A stretch of 11,082 nucleotides of DNA from Bacteroidota bacterium (lineage in GTDB: Bacteria; Zhuqueibacterota; Zhuqueibacteria; Zhuqueibacterales; Geothermadaptataceae). This document shows, one piece after another, positions 1 to 5,668 of this stretch. The stretch lies in the NCBI GenBank assembly GCA_011375275.1, contig DRLW01000488.1, forward strand, positions 1-11,082, read 5' to 3'. The number at the start of each line of letters is the position of its first letter. Positions within the stretch are counted from its first letter, which is position 1. Made by a program: the position numbers and the translations under genes. The notes below the pieces were generated by a model. The model saw nothing but the letters and a program-made list of their open reading frames with translations, searched no databases and was not told the origin of the DNA.

Positions 1-19
1 CGGGCACGTGCCTGAGTCT

Positions 20-37
20 GGGAGACTTCGGTCTTCC
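20..37 (+). promoter_or_regulatory. Stable C(UUCG)G hairpin in the rsgA leader
   Basis: GGGAGAC (20-26) pairs with GTCTTCC (31-37), with one G-U wobble, around a TTCG loop closed by C-G, the exceptionally stable UUCG tetraloop context. An overlapping alternative hairpin AGTCT (15-19) / AGACT (23-27) would exclude it, and GGCACGTGCC (3-12) is a perfect palindrome just upstream. No T-run follows, so it is not a standard terminator on the plus strand. It could be a 5'-leader element of rsgA or the tail of an RNA or gene cut off by the window edge. Confidence 0.45.
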
Positions 38-171
38 TCTGCAGGGAAACCGGAATGACGGCTTTGGTGCAGGTACGTGCTGATGTCAGATGGTCTGGTT
101 TAAAAGACGTCACCCTGCTGAGTGAAGCAGATTGCGGTTCAACTAACCTATTTTTTCACCAATCGGTTGCG

Positions 172-1263
172 ATGAATAATCCCCGAAATATGGAATCTTT
201 CGAGTTGGAAAAATTGGGCTGGGATGATTTTTTCGCCCAGGCCCTCGAGCAGAACGGCGGTGCTGATTTGCTGCCCGGTCGCGTTGCTGTTGAGCACAGG
301 CGCAGTTACCGCCTGTACGCAGGCCAGGGAGATGTGATGGCCGAGGCTTCGGGCCGGATGCATCATGACGCCAAAAAGCACGGCACACCATTACCGGCCG
401 TCGGGGACTGGGTTTTGTTCCGCATGATCGACGACGGAGCTCGCGGAGTCATCCAGAAAGTGCTGCCGAGAAAAAGCAAATTTTCGCGCAAGGCGTCCGG
501 TGACCATTCCGTGGAGCAGGTGATCGCCGCCAACATCGACCACGTTTTTATCGTCACGACGCTGACGCGTGAGATGAACCTCCGTCGCCTGGAGCGGTAC
601 CTGACCATGGCCTGGGAAAGCGGTGCTGCCCCGGTCATTTTACTCAACAAGGCGGATTTGTGCGACGATCCACAGCCGGTCATCGCCTCTGTCGTCGAGA
701 TCGCGCAGGGGGTACCGGTGCATACTCTGTCGGCAATAACCGGCGCCGGGCTCGAACAGCTCAAACCGTATTTTACCAACCACAACACCTGTGCCCTGAT
801 CGGCTCCTCCGGTGTCGGCAAATCGACGATCATCAACAGCCTGATCGGCGAGGCGGTACAGAAGGTTCAGGAAGTCCGTTCTGCCGACGACAAGGGACGC
901 CATACCACAACCCGGCGCGAGCTGATCATCCTTCCCGATGGCGGCCTGATCATCGATACGCCGGGGATGCGCGAGCTGCACCTGTGGGAAGCTGCCAGCG
1001 GCTTGCACGAAGCATTCGAAGATATCGAAAAACTGGCTGCTTCCTGCCGGTTCAAAGATTGCCGTCACGAAAACGAACCGGGATGCGCGGTAAAGGCGGC
1101 TGTTGCAAACAACACCCTGGCTCCGGAGCGGCTGCAGAGCTTTCACAAACTGCTGCAGGAGCTCGAAGAACTCGAAAACAAACACGACGTGCAAAAACGG
1201 CTGAAAGCAAAAAAATCCGTAAAACGCAGCCACACTGCCTACCGGAAAACGACAAAAAAATAG
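172..1263 (+). CDS. rsgA: Ribosome small-subunit-dependent GTPase A (RsgA)
   Basis: Circularly permuted GTPase that acts late in 30S ribosomal subunit maturation in the cytoplasm. With this start the protein is 363 aa, near the family's usual 300-360. An OB-fold-like N-terminal part (about residues 40-105) precedes the GTPase domain. The GTPase motifs come in the permuted order of this family: G4 NKAD (159-162), then the P-loop GSSGVGKS (211-218), then G3 DTPG (262-265). A zinc knuckle C-x4-C-x-H-x5-C follows (C292, C297, H299, C305), then a Lys/Arg-rich tail. The reading frame is open back to an ATG at 55 (402 aa), but the extra 39 residues resemble nothing I know, and family homology begins near the ELEKLGWDDFF stretch. 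The ATG at 190 is an equally possible start; neither 172 nor 190 has a clear Shine-Dalgarno. It is the only plus-strand gene and converges on the cargo gene. The identity is very secure, the start is not. Confidence 0.95.
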   Translation: MNNPRNMESFELEKLGWDDFFAQALEQNGGADLLPGRVAVEHRRSYRLYAGQGDVMAEASGRMHHDAKKHGTPLPAVGDWVLFRMIDDGARGVIQKVLPRKSKFSRKASGDHSVEQVIAANIDHVFIVTTLTREMNLRRLERYLTMAWESGAAPVILLNKADLCDDPQPVIASVVEIAQGVPVHTLSAITGAGLEQLKPYFTNHNTCALIGSSGVGKSTIINSLIGEAVQKVQEVRSADDKGRHTTTRRELIILPDGGLIIDTPGMRELHLWEAASGLHEAFEDIEKLAASCRFKDCRHENEPGCAVKAAVANNTLAPERLQSFHKLLQELEELENKHDVQKRLKAKKSVKRSHTAYRKTTKK

Positions 1264-1288
1264 CCCACCGCAGTAGTGCAATGGGCTA
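1254..1288 (-). terminator. Intrinsic terminator of the T9SS cargo gene
   Basis: Read on the minus strand, TAGCCCA (1288-1282) pairs perfectly with TGGGCTA (1267-1261) and is followed at once by seven T (1260-1254). It lies about 60 bases past the stop of the cargo gene at 1347. The distal arm contains the rsgA stop codon TAG (1261-1263), and the T-run is the complement of the last Lys codons of rsgA, so the end of rsgA also serves as terminator for the opposing gene. No T-run follows the stem on the plus strand. Confidence 0.75.
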
Positions 1289-1306
1289 CCATCATAACTA
1301 TGATGG
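1289..1306. repeat. Perfect 7-bp hairpin between convergent genes
   Basis: CCATCAT (1289-1295), loop AACT, ATGATGG (1300-1306). It abuts the terminator stem, so the 3' ends of the two convergent genes are separated by two back-to-back hairpins. It may protect the rsgA mRNA 3' end or assist termination of plus-strand transcripts, but no T-run follows it in either direction. Confidence 0.5.
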
Positions 1307-1346
1307 AGGGGGAGGCAAACGACCACCGCCGGAAATCACGGCCTGC

Positions 1347-3056
1347 TCATTTCAGGATGAGCAGTTTTTTCTTGAGTAAATCTCCTGCCGGGGTTTGCAC
1401 GGAGTAAAAATACACACCACCCGCAACGATATTACCGGCCTGGTCGCGGCCATCCCAGGAGATCGTAAAGCGACCGGGCGGATAACTTCTCCGCGCCAGA
1501 ACGGCAACTTCCCTTCCGGTTATCGAAAAAATCTTCAGTGAGACAAATGACTCCCGCGCAAGGGCAAAAGCGATGTGCGTCCTTCCCATCCCCCCGGCCC
1601 CGTTGTTTCCTGTCACTGAAAAAGGATTGGGATAACTCTGCAGCAGCATGATTTCAGAGGGCAAAGCAGCGACCGCCACGCTGACAGGGCCATGGCGCGT
1701 GCGCCGGCCCTGGAAATCAACATCTTCGAGAAGATAGTCATAACTCTTCCCTGGTTCCACCTGCCGGTCTGCCCACTCATAGCTGATTTCAGAACTGCTG
1801 TTGCCGGCTCCCTCTATCAACGCTGAATTGACACGCACAAAATCATTCATCCCCTGTTCGCTGCGATATACATTGAAGCCCAGGTTTTCACTTTCCGTAG
1901 CAGTCACCCAGAAGAGCCGGACTTCCGCTTCCCCGGTCTGGGCATAAAATGCCGCCAGCTCAACCGGAATCAGGTCATCCAGAGTGCTCAGGCCGTCGTT
2001 GAGCAACAGACCCTCTCCGTCGATGGTCAACGAATTGGCGAAGACCGTTGCAGCATAGCTGCTGTCACGATCGATAGTGTAGAGCTTGCTCAGGTTGTGG
2101 GCCGCGAACATGGTGCCATCCGAAGAAAACTCGATCGACTCAAAGCCTTCCTGCGTTACTCCAGCAACCGTGCCTTCTCCTGTATTGACGTCTATGGTAT
2201 AAACCGTGCCATCGAATTCATCGACGGCGTACAACACCGGAGGCTGCAGAAAATGATCAAAGGCCAGCCCTTCGATATTGGCACCCGTCGTGGTAACAGG
2301 CATGGGCAGCGCTGTTGCCGCACCGGTCGCAGTATCGATCACATACAACTGGCTCTGGTGCGAGGACAGGCCATAGAGCATCTGCGAGGTTGGGTTGAAG
2401 GCCAGGGCGTTGATATCCGTCGCTCCGGTAAACCCGATGCCCGTGGCGACGCCGGTCTGCAAGTCGAGCAGGAGCAGAGCTGAGGTTGTCCCCATATTGC
2501 TGATGATAAAAGCCCGCTCGTTGACCGGATCGATGGCCGCAGCCTCTGTTTCGTTGAGCACACTGCCCACAGGGGGTAACCCCGCCATGGCCGGCCCGCC
2601 GTAGGTAATTTCATCGGCAACGATATTCAGTGTGGGAGACTGGCTGTAGATGTTGACCCGGGTCAGTTGGTTCGGCGGCGTATCTGAGATCGCATACAGC
2701 CATACCCTGACCCGCAGCGTCACTTCATCTTCGGCCTGGACGCCTTCGGCATCTGTCACAGTAACACGGTAGGTGATATTCGTGTTCGGTGTGGCAATGG
2801 GATTGGCTGCAGTGGGGTCGTCCAGGCCCTCGGTCGGGCTCCATGAATAGGTGTACGGCGGCGCACCGCCCGAAGCCGTGGGCGAGCCACCGATCTGCAC
2901 AGGTGTCCCTGTGTCAACTTCCAGATCCGGGCCCGCATCTGCGGTCAAAATCTGAGCCGGAAGTGGCTGCATCGCCAACAGTGTTACAACCAGAAGGCCA
3001 GTCAAAATAATTGAAAAAACACCCCCGCCGCCGTCATGCTTCGTGCTGGCAGACAT
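1347..3056 (-). CDS. Secreted T9SS cargo protein: PKD-like, beta-propeller-like and C-terminal sorting domains
   Basis: Predicted extracellular or cell-surface protein of 569 aa exported by Sec and then the type IX secretion system. Residues 13-34 form a signal peptide with likely cleavage after PLPA (A34), leaving Q35 as first residue. Residues 39-118 look like a PKD/Ig-like domain (GGSPTASGGAPPYTYSWSP pattern). Residues 119-350 contain repeated blade-like segments (LYGLSS, LYVIDTATG, LYAVDEFDGTVYTIDVNTG, LYTIDRDS), suggesting a beta-propeller. Residues 363-463 look like a fibronectin III-type domain. Residues 466-569 are a FlgD-Ig/T9SS type A sorting domain: QSYPNPF (473-479), VSLKIFSITGREV (505-517), GGVYFYSVQT (546-555), ending KKKLLILK. 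The ATG at 3056 was chosen because AAAGGGG lies just upstream and the signal peptide follows; an upstream extension of the frame to 3176 is not supported. The domain class is secure; the ligand or function is unknown. Confidence 0.88.
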   Translation of the reverse strand: MSASTKHDGGGGVFSIILTGLLVVTLLAMQPLPAQILTADAGPDLEVDTGTPVQIGGSPTASGGAPPYTYSWSPTEGLDDPTAANPIATPNTNITYRVTVTDAEGVQAEDEVTLRVRVWLYAISDTPPNQLTRVNIYSQSPTLNIVADEITYGGPAMAGLPPVGSVLNETEAAAIDPVNERAFIISNMGTTSALLLLDLQTGVATGIGFTGATDINALAFNPTSQMLYGLSSHQSQLYVIDTATGAATALPMPVTTTGANIEGLAFDHFLQPPVLYAVDEFDGTVYTIDVNTGEGTVAGVTQEGFESIEFSSDGTMFAAHNLSKLYTIDRDSSYAATVFANSLTIDGEGLLLNDGLSTLDDLIPVELAAFYAQTGEAEVRLFWVTATESENLGFNVYRSEQGMNDFVRVNSALIEGAGNSSSEISYEWADRQVEPGKSYDYLLEDVDFQGRRTRHGPVSVAVAALPSEIMLLQSYPNPFSVTGNNGAGGMGRTHIAFALARESFVSLKIFSITGREVAVLARRSYPPGRFTISWDGRDQAGNIVAGGVYFYSVQTPAGDLLKKKLLILK

Positions 3057-3061
3057 CGTTT

Positions 3062-3068
3062 CCCCTTT
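3062..3068 (-). promoter_or_regulatory. Ribosome binding site of the T9SS cargo gene
   Basis: AAAGGGG ends five bases before the ATG at 3056 and decides that start. Its three A residues belong to the 3' arm of the inverted repeat 3066-3103. Confidence 0.7.
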
Positions 3069-3103
3069 CAAGAATGTGTACCGGGTAAAAACAGTTCTTG
3101 AAA
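3066..3103. repeat. 9-bp inverted repeat in the cargo gene leader
   Basis: TTTCAAGAA (3066-3074) and TTCTTGAAA (3095-3103) are perfect 9-bp inverted arms with a 20-bp spacer. On the minus strand the second arm runs directly into GGGG of the ribosome binding site, ten bases before the cargo ATG. It could be a dimeric repressor operator or an mRNA hairpin that limits access to the binding site. Confidence 0.55.
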
Positions 3104-3146
3104 ATATGACCCCCATTAAAAGCAAAGCATCAGCCGAACCAGCGCT

Positions 3147-3158
3147 GAAAAGCTTTTC
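3147..3158. repeat. 12-bp perfect palindrome GAAAAGCTTTTC
   Basis: A self-complementary 12-mer with no spacer, about 90 bases upstream of the cargo start codon. Its symmetry and position suit a dimeric regulator site; no known regulator is recognised. Confidence 0.35.
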
Positions 3159-3269
3159 TGATAAAAGAGAGATCACGTTTTACGAGATTACAAACTAAGG
3201 AGAGTCCATTCTCGGAAAAGAGCCCCTGTCGGAAAGCCGGAAAAACCTGGAGAGAAGTGGAGACGCAGG

Positions 3270-3316
3270 ATATCAACCGGGCAAAAATCCATTTTGCCAC
3301 TGTTCCTGGTTGATAT
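3270..3316. repeat. Nested inverted repeat (9-bp outer, 7-bp inner stem)
   Basis: Outer arms ATATCAACC (3270-3278) and GGTTGATAT (3308-3316) enclose a second perfect stem GGCAAAA (3280-3286) / TTTTGCC (3292-3298) with a 5-base loop. It lies 85-131 bases past the stop of the 134-aa lipoprotein gene. No T-run follows on either strand, so it is not a standard intrinsic terminator. It may be an mRNA 3'-end or processing structure, or a small repeat element. Confidence 0.5.
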
Positions 3317-3400
3317 TGAAGATATACGGCAAAAGCAGTGAAGTGCGGAAAAGAAGATGAAAAGATTTTCGACACACGTACAGCAGGCACACATGCCGCC

Positions 3401-3805
3401 TCATCGCGAACCGAGATCGACGCAGCGGCCCTGCACACACCCGACCGTTGGCGGGCTGGGAATGCTGCAATCAGACCCCAGGCCGAGTAAGATATTCAAC
3501 TCATCTTCGGCCCTGTTATACTCTGCTACCTTTTCAGCCAGCGCGACAGAGTCTGTCACCGCAATGCTGTAAACGAGATATCCCCAGGGCCCGCCGCATG
3601 GTTTTGAACCAAAAGCGATATAGCGGCAATCATCGCTGCCATCGCACTCGGCTTCGCCAATCATGGCGTCGATTTCACTCTTCAGATTTTCCAGCCGTAC
3701 ACGCAGAACTTGTTCAGCAACGATGGAACGCATCTCGCACCCTGCCTGAACAACCACGAACGCAAGCAGGGGAACCAGCAGGTAACGGACCGCTTTGGTT
3801 GGCAT
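3401..3805 (-). CDS. Small Cys-rich putative lipoprotein, function unknown
   Basis: Predicted envelope protein of 134 aa. A short basic N-terminus (K4, R7) and hydrophobic residues 8-22 end in QAGC, so C23 is a candidate lipidated cysteine; Gln at -3 makes the lipobox imperfect. The mature part has six further cysteines (C54, C60, C70, C113, C123, C128). It carries the segment CRYIAFGSKPCGGPWGYLVY (60-79), a helix with AEYNRAEDELN (94-104), and a C-terminal C-x9-C-x4-C pattern. I recall similar uncharacterised proteins with a 'GSKPCGGP...YLVYS' core in Proteobacteria, but no function is known to me. The ATG at 3805 was chosen over the in-frame GTG at 3820 because GTGGAGG (3814-3820) is the ribosome binding site. 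The next minus-strand gene upstream is also a small lipoprotein, behind the same CAGTGGAGGT leader motif. Confidence 0.8.
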   Translation of the reverse strand: MPTKAVRYLLVPLLAFVVVQAGCEMRSIVAEQVLRVRLENLKSEIDAMIGEAECDGSDDCRYIAFGSKPCGGPWGYLVYSIAVTDSVALAEKVAEYNRAEDELNILLGLGSDCSIPSPPTVGCVQGRCVDLGSR

Positions 3806-3813
3806 TGGATAAA

Positions 3814-3818
3814 CCTCC
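3814..3818 (-). promoter_or_regulatory. Ribosome binding site GGAGG
   Basis: GGAGG lies eight bases before the ATG at 3805. It is embedded in CAGTGGAGGT (3813-3822), a 10-mer also present before the DUF6174 gene. Confidence 0.75.
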
Positions 3819-3918
3819 ACTGAATAGAAGACTTAACAGGATTTTCACTTCCCACAACGCGCCGGGTTGCCAGAGTCTCCTTACTGTAACTGCCGGCGCT
3901 ACGCTGCGCGCTTTGATG

Positions 3919-3953
3919 AAAAAATCAGGGGCAGGTGCGAAATTTTCCCTTGA
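3919..3953 (-). terminator. Probable intrinsic terminator of the DUF6174 gene
   Basis: On the minus strand, TCAAGGG (3953-3947) pairs with CCCCTGA (3931-3925) with one A-C mismatch around a 15-base loop, followed directly by six T (3924-3919). It begins one base after the stop codon of the DUF6174 gene. The stem is modest, so confidence is moderate. Confidence 0.45.
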
Positions 3954-3954
3954 A

Positions 3955-4488
3955 CTATTTTTCAGAAACCGGCATACCAGCGGCCAGCACTTTACCGGAC
4001 ACAAGCTGCTTCAGATTCGTGCTCAGGATCGTCACCTCTTCATCTGCAATCCCGGCGTCCCAGTCAACAGCAATGCGAACCGGGAAACCGAAACGCGGAT
4101 CATATATGATTTCCGAGCTGGCTACCTCCGATGTATCGATCTTCGCCGCAAGAGCAAACAACTCATCGACCGTATCATACCAGGCATGTTGCTCCGCAGG
4201 TAATGACTCACCACTCTCCACATCGATGACATCGACGAGTTTCTCGTTGCTGACGATCAGGTATCGCCTTTTGCCGGCATCGATGCAAAAACACATGCGC
4301 GATTGCTCCAGCACATAATCTCGCAGGCCATAAGCCCGCCAGCGCAGAACAGGGTCTGCGATGTGGCTGAAATCCCCGGAGGGTTCTTTTACTTTGTACT
4401 GGCCGTTGGCGATCACGCTGACGCTGTTCTTCTCACAGGACGACAACAGAATTGCCGCCAGTAAAATCAAAATTTTCTTCAAAGACAT
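3955..4488 (-). CDS. DUF6174-type lipoprotein
   Basis: Predicted lipoprotein of 177 aa. Residues 1-17 are a signal peptide (MSLKKILILLAAILL) ending in a good lipobox LSSC with lipidated C18. The mature part matches the layout I know for DUF6174: a W-x-x-Y/GL-x-DY lead-in (W50 to Y58), an MCFC motif (C66, C68), a short beta stretch, TVDELFALA (106-114), then YDPRFGFP (129-136) and a DWDAGIADEE segment (142-151). The family has no known biochemical role; the members I recall are secreted or lipid-anchored. The start at 4488 is set by GGAGG (4494-4498), five bases upstream; the in-frame GTG at 4500 overlaps that binding site and is rejected. It precedes the Cys-rich lipoprotein gene by 149 bases, with a probable terminator between them. 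It probably has its own promoter in the 228-bp gap behind the Ppx/GppA gene. Confidence 0.85.
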   Translation of the reverse strand: MSLKKILILLAAILLSSCEKNSVSVIANGQYKVKEPSGDFSHIADPVLRWRAYGLRDYVLEQSRMCFCIDAGKRRYLIVSNEKLVDVIDVESGESLPAEQHAWYDTVDELFALAAKIDTSEVASSEIIYDPRFGFPVRIAVDWDAGIADEEVTILSTNLKQLVSGKVLAAGMPVSEK

Positions 4489-4493
4489 CTGCA

Positions 4494-4498
4494 CCTCC
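4494..4498 (-). promoter_or_regulatory. Ribosome binding site GGAGG
   Basis: GGAGG lies five bases before the ATG at 4488, within CAGTGGAGGT (4493-4502). It fixes the DUF6174 gene start. Confidence 0.75.
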
Positions 4499-4525
4499 AC
4501 TGGTCATAATAGTTCGAGTCAGCGG

Positions 4526-4543
4526 AGTTCCGGCAAGTTCCGG
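4526..4543. repeat. Tandem 8-bp direct repeat, 10-bp period
   Basis: AGTTCCGG occurs at 4526-4533 and 4536-4543, one helical turn apart, about 38-55 bases upstream of the DUF6174 start. A weak promoter-like pair on the minus strand, TTGCCG then TATTAT (about 4508-4513), overlaps it. It could be an activator or repressor site; it is short enough to be chance. Confidence 0.3.
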
Positions 4544-4716
4544 GCCATGGGCACGAAGCCCTCCCACCGTGCAGAGCAGGAGACACACCCGGAAAAACAA
4601 CGACGATTTTTTGTATGGCCGTTCAAAATTCTGAATGCCAGCATCACCCGATTGATTCAACGCTCAACGCATTTTCCTGAATATCTCGCGCTGCAGATCA
4701 GACCCTGTCCGGCGCA

Positions 4717-5655
4717 CTAACATGAACCTGCCAGAAGCTCGCCCCGGGCGACACCCAGAGCCATGCCGTAGCGCAATCCCCGTGTGCTGATCGTTACGGC
4801 ATCCCTGCCGGCTGCTTTGAGAATTTCATCGATGATGAGCGCGCCGGCGAGGATGACATCAGCCCGGTTAGCCGGCAAGCCGGGCAGCTTGCGGCGATCG
4901 GCAATCGTATTTGCAATCAACGTTGCGGTCAGCTTTTCAATCTCTGCACGCTGCAGGCGCATGTGATGGATACGCTCGTCGTCATACACTTCCAGTTTGA
5001 GGGCCATCGTGGCCAGGATTGTTCCGGTGCCGTCGACTTCGATGATCGTCCCGGGCTGCTGTTGCAGAAACTCCACACCGGCCAACTGGTGCCGGGCTGC
5101 TTCCCGTAAAGCCAGAACCTCATCTTCTGTGACCGGATCGCAGCGAATATATCGCTCCGTCATTCGCACGGTACCGACTTTCAGGCTGGCAAACGACTTC
5201 ATCCCGGACAGATCACCAAAACTGAGCTCCGTGCTGCCGCCGCCGATATCGACGACGAGAACAGGACCGGGAGTTTCCGGGGCATCCGACAGGGCGCCAT
5301 AGAAAGAATACAATGCCTCCTGCCGCCCTTCGATGATCTGAATTTCAAAGCCGAAGCGCCGGCAGACGCGCTCGATAAAATCGCCCGAGTTGCTGGCATC
5401 GCGCAGGGCGCTGGTTCCGCAGGCATACACCTGCTCGCATCCGGCGGCGCGTATGTTCTGCCAAAAATCTTGTAAACAATCCATCGCCCGTTCCATCGCT
5501 GCCTCTGAAATCCGTCCGGTCTTATCCGTGCCTTCCCCAAGGCGTACAACACCGTATCCCGTCTGCAGCGGAACAACCCGGCGGCCATCACTTTCTGAGA
5601 TGAGAAGAAGAAATGTATTGCTGCCGATGTCGAGCGTCGCGATGCGTTTACTCAC
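4717..5655 (-). CDS. Ppx/GppA-family exopolyphosphatase / pppGpp phosphatase, short form
   Basis: Cytoplasmic phosphatase of the ASKHA fold predicted to act on inorganic polyphosphate and/or guanosine pentaphosphate, 312 aa. Visible family motifs: DIGSNT (9-14, phosphate loop 1), ACGTSALRDASN (78-89), IEGRQEA (108-114, whose E113 aligns with the catalytic Glu of E. coli PPX), DIGGGSTE (136-143, phosphate loop 2), DGTGTILATMAL (208-219), ADVILAGALI (265-274) and STRGLRYG (290-297). It lacks the C-terminal HD domain of the long E. coli forms, like other approximately 310-aa versions; the sequence does not tell PPX from GppA activity. The GTG start at 5655 is set by AGGAGG four bases upstream; the in-frame ATG at 5706 would overlap prmA. 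It follows the prmA stop by 13 bases, the last gene of the sprA operon. No clear terminator was found behind it. Confidence 0.93.
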   Translation of the reverse strand: MSKRIATLDIGSNTFLLLISESDGRRVVPLQTGYGVVRLGEGTDKTGRISEAAMERAMDCLQDFWQNIRAAGCEQVYACGTSALRDASNSGDFIERVCRRFGFEIQIIEGRQEALYSFYGALSDAPETPGPVLVVDIGGGSTELSFGDLSGMKSFASLKVGTVRMTERYIRCDPVTEDEVLALREAARHQLAGVEFLQQQPGTIIEVDGTGTILATMALKLEVYDDERIHHMRLQRAEIEKLTATLIANTIADRRKLPGLPANRADVILAGALIIDEILKAAGRDAVTISTRGLRYGMALGVARGELLAGSC

Positions 5656-5659
5656 GTTG

Positions 5660-5665
5660 CCTCCT
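5660..5665 (-). promoter_or_regulatory. Ribosome binding site AGGAGG before a GTG start
   Basis: A full AGGAGG sits between the prmA stop (5669-5671) and the GTG at 5655 and decides the non-ATG start of the Ppx/GppA gene. Confidence 0.8.
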
Positions 5666-5668
5666 GGA

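Larger units (their letters stand above)
3057..3400. other. 344-bp intergenic region upstream of the cargo gene
   Basis: No convincing gene lies here; the minus-strand frames present are short and unlike any known protein. The region holds the cargo leader repeat (3066-3103), the palindrome GAAAAGCTTTTC (3147-3158) and a nested inverted repeat (3270-3316). It should contain the cargo promoter, but I could not pick a -35/-10 pair with confidence. An AT-rich TATTTT lies just upstream of the leader repeat. Confidence 0.6.

Noticed and set aside
39..72. Resemblance of GCAGGGAAACCGG in the rsgA leader to the GGGAA-CCGG core of cobalamin riboswitches
   Set aside because: The other conserved boxes, such as the CCCGCAACTGT region, are absent, and rsgA is not a cobalamin-related gene.
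640..1326. Long minus-strand frame (228 codons) opposite rsgA
   Set aside because: It is antisense to conserved GTPase motifs, resembles no protein family, and runs through the terminator hairpins.
3130..3438. Short minus-strand frames between the cargo and the 134-aa lipoprotein genes
   Set aside because: Cys/Phe-rich unlikely sequence, no good ribosome binding site, and overlap with the lipoprotein gene end and intergenic inverted repeats.
4433..4660. Minus-strand 75-codon frame with a hydrophobic, signal-like stretch (SLFFRVCLLLCTVGGL)
   Set aside because: It overlaps the well-supported start of the DUF6174 lipoprotein in another frame, has no ribosome binding site, and the rest of its sequence looks random.
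4600..4716. Search for an intrinsic terminator behind the Ppx/GppA gene
   Set aside because: Only a weak interrupted stem without a following T-run was found on the minus strand.
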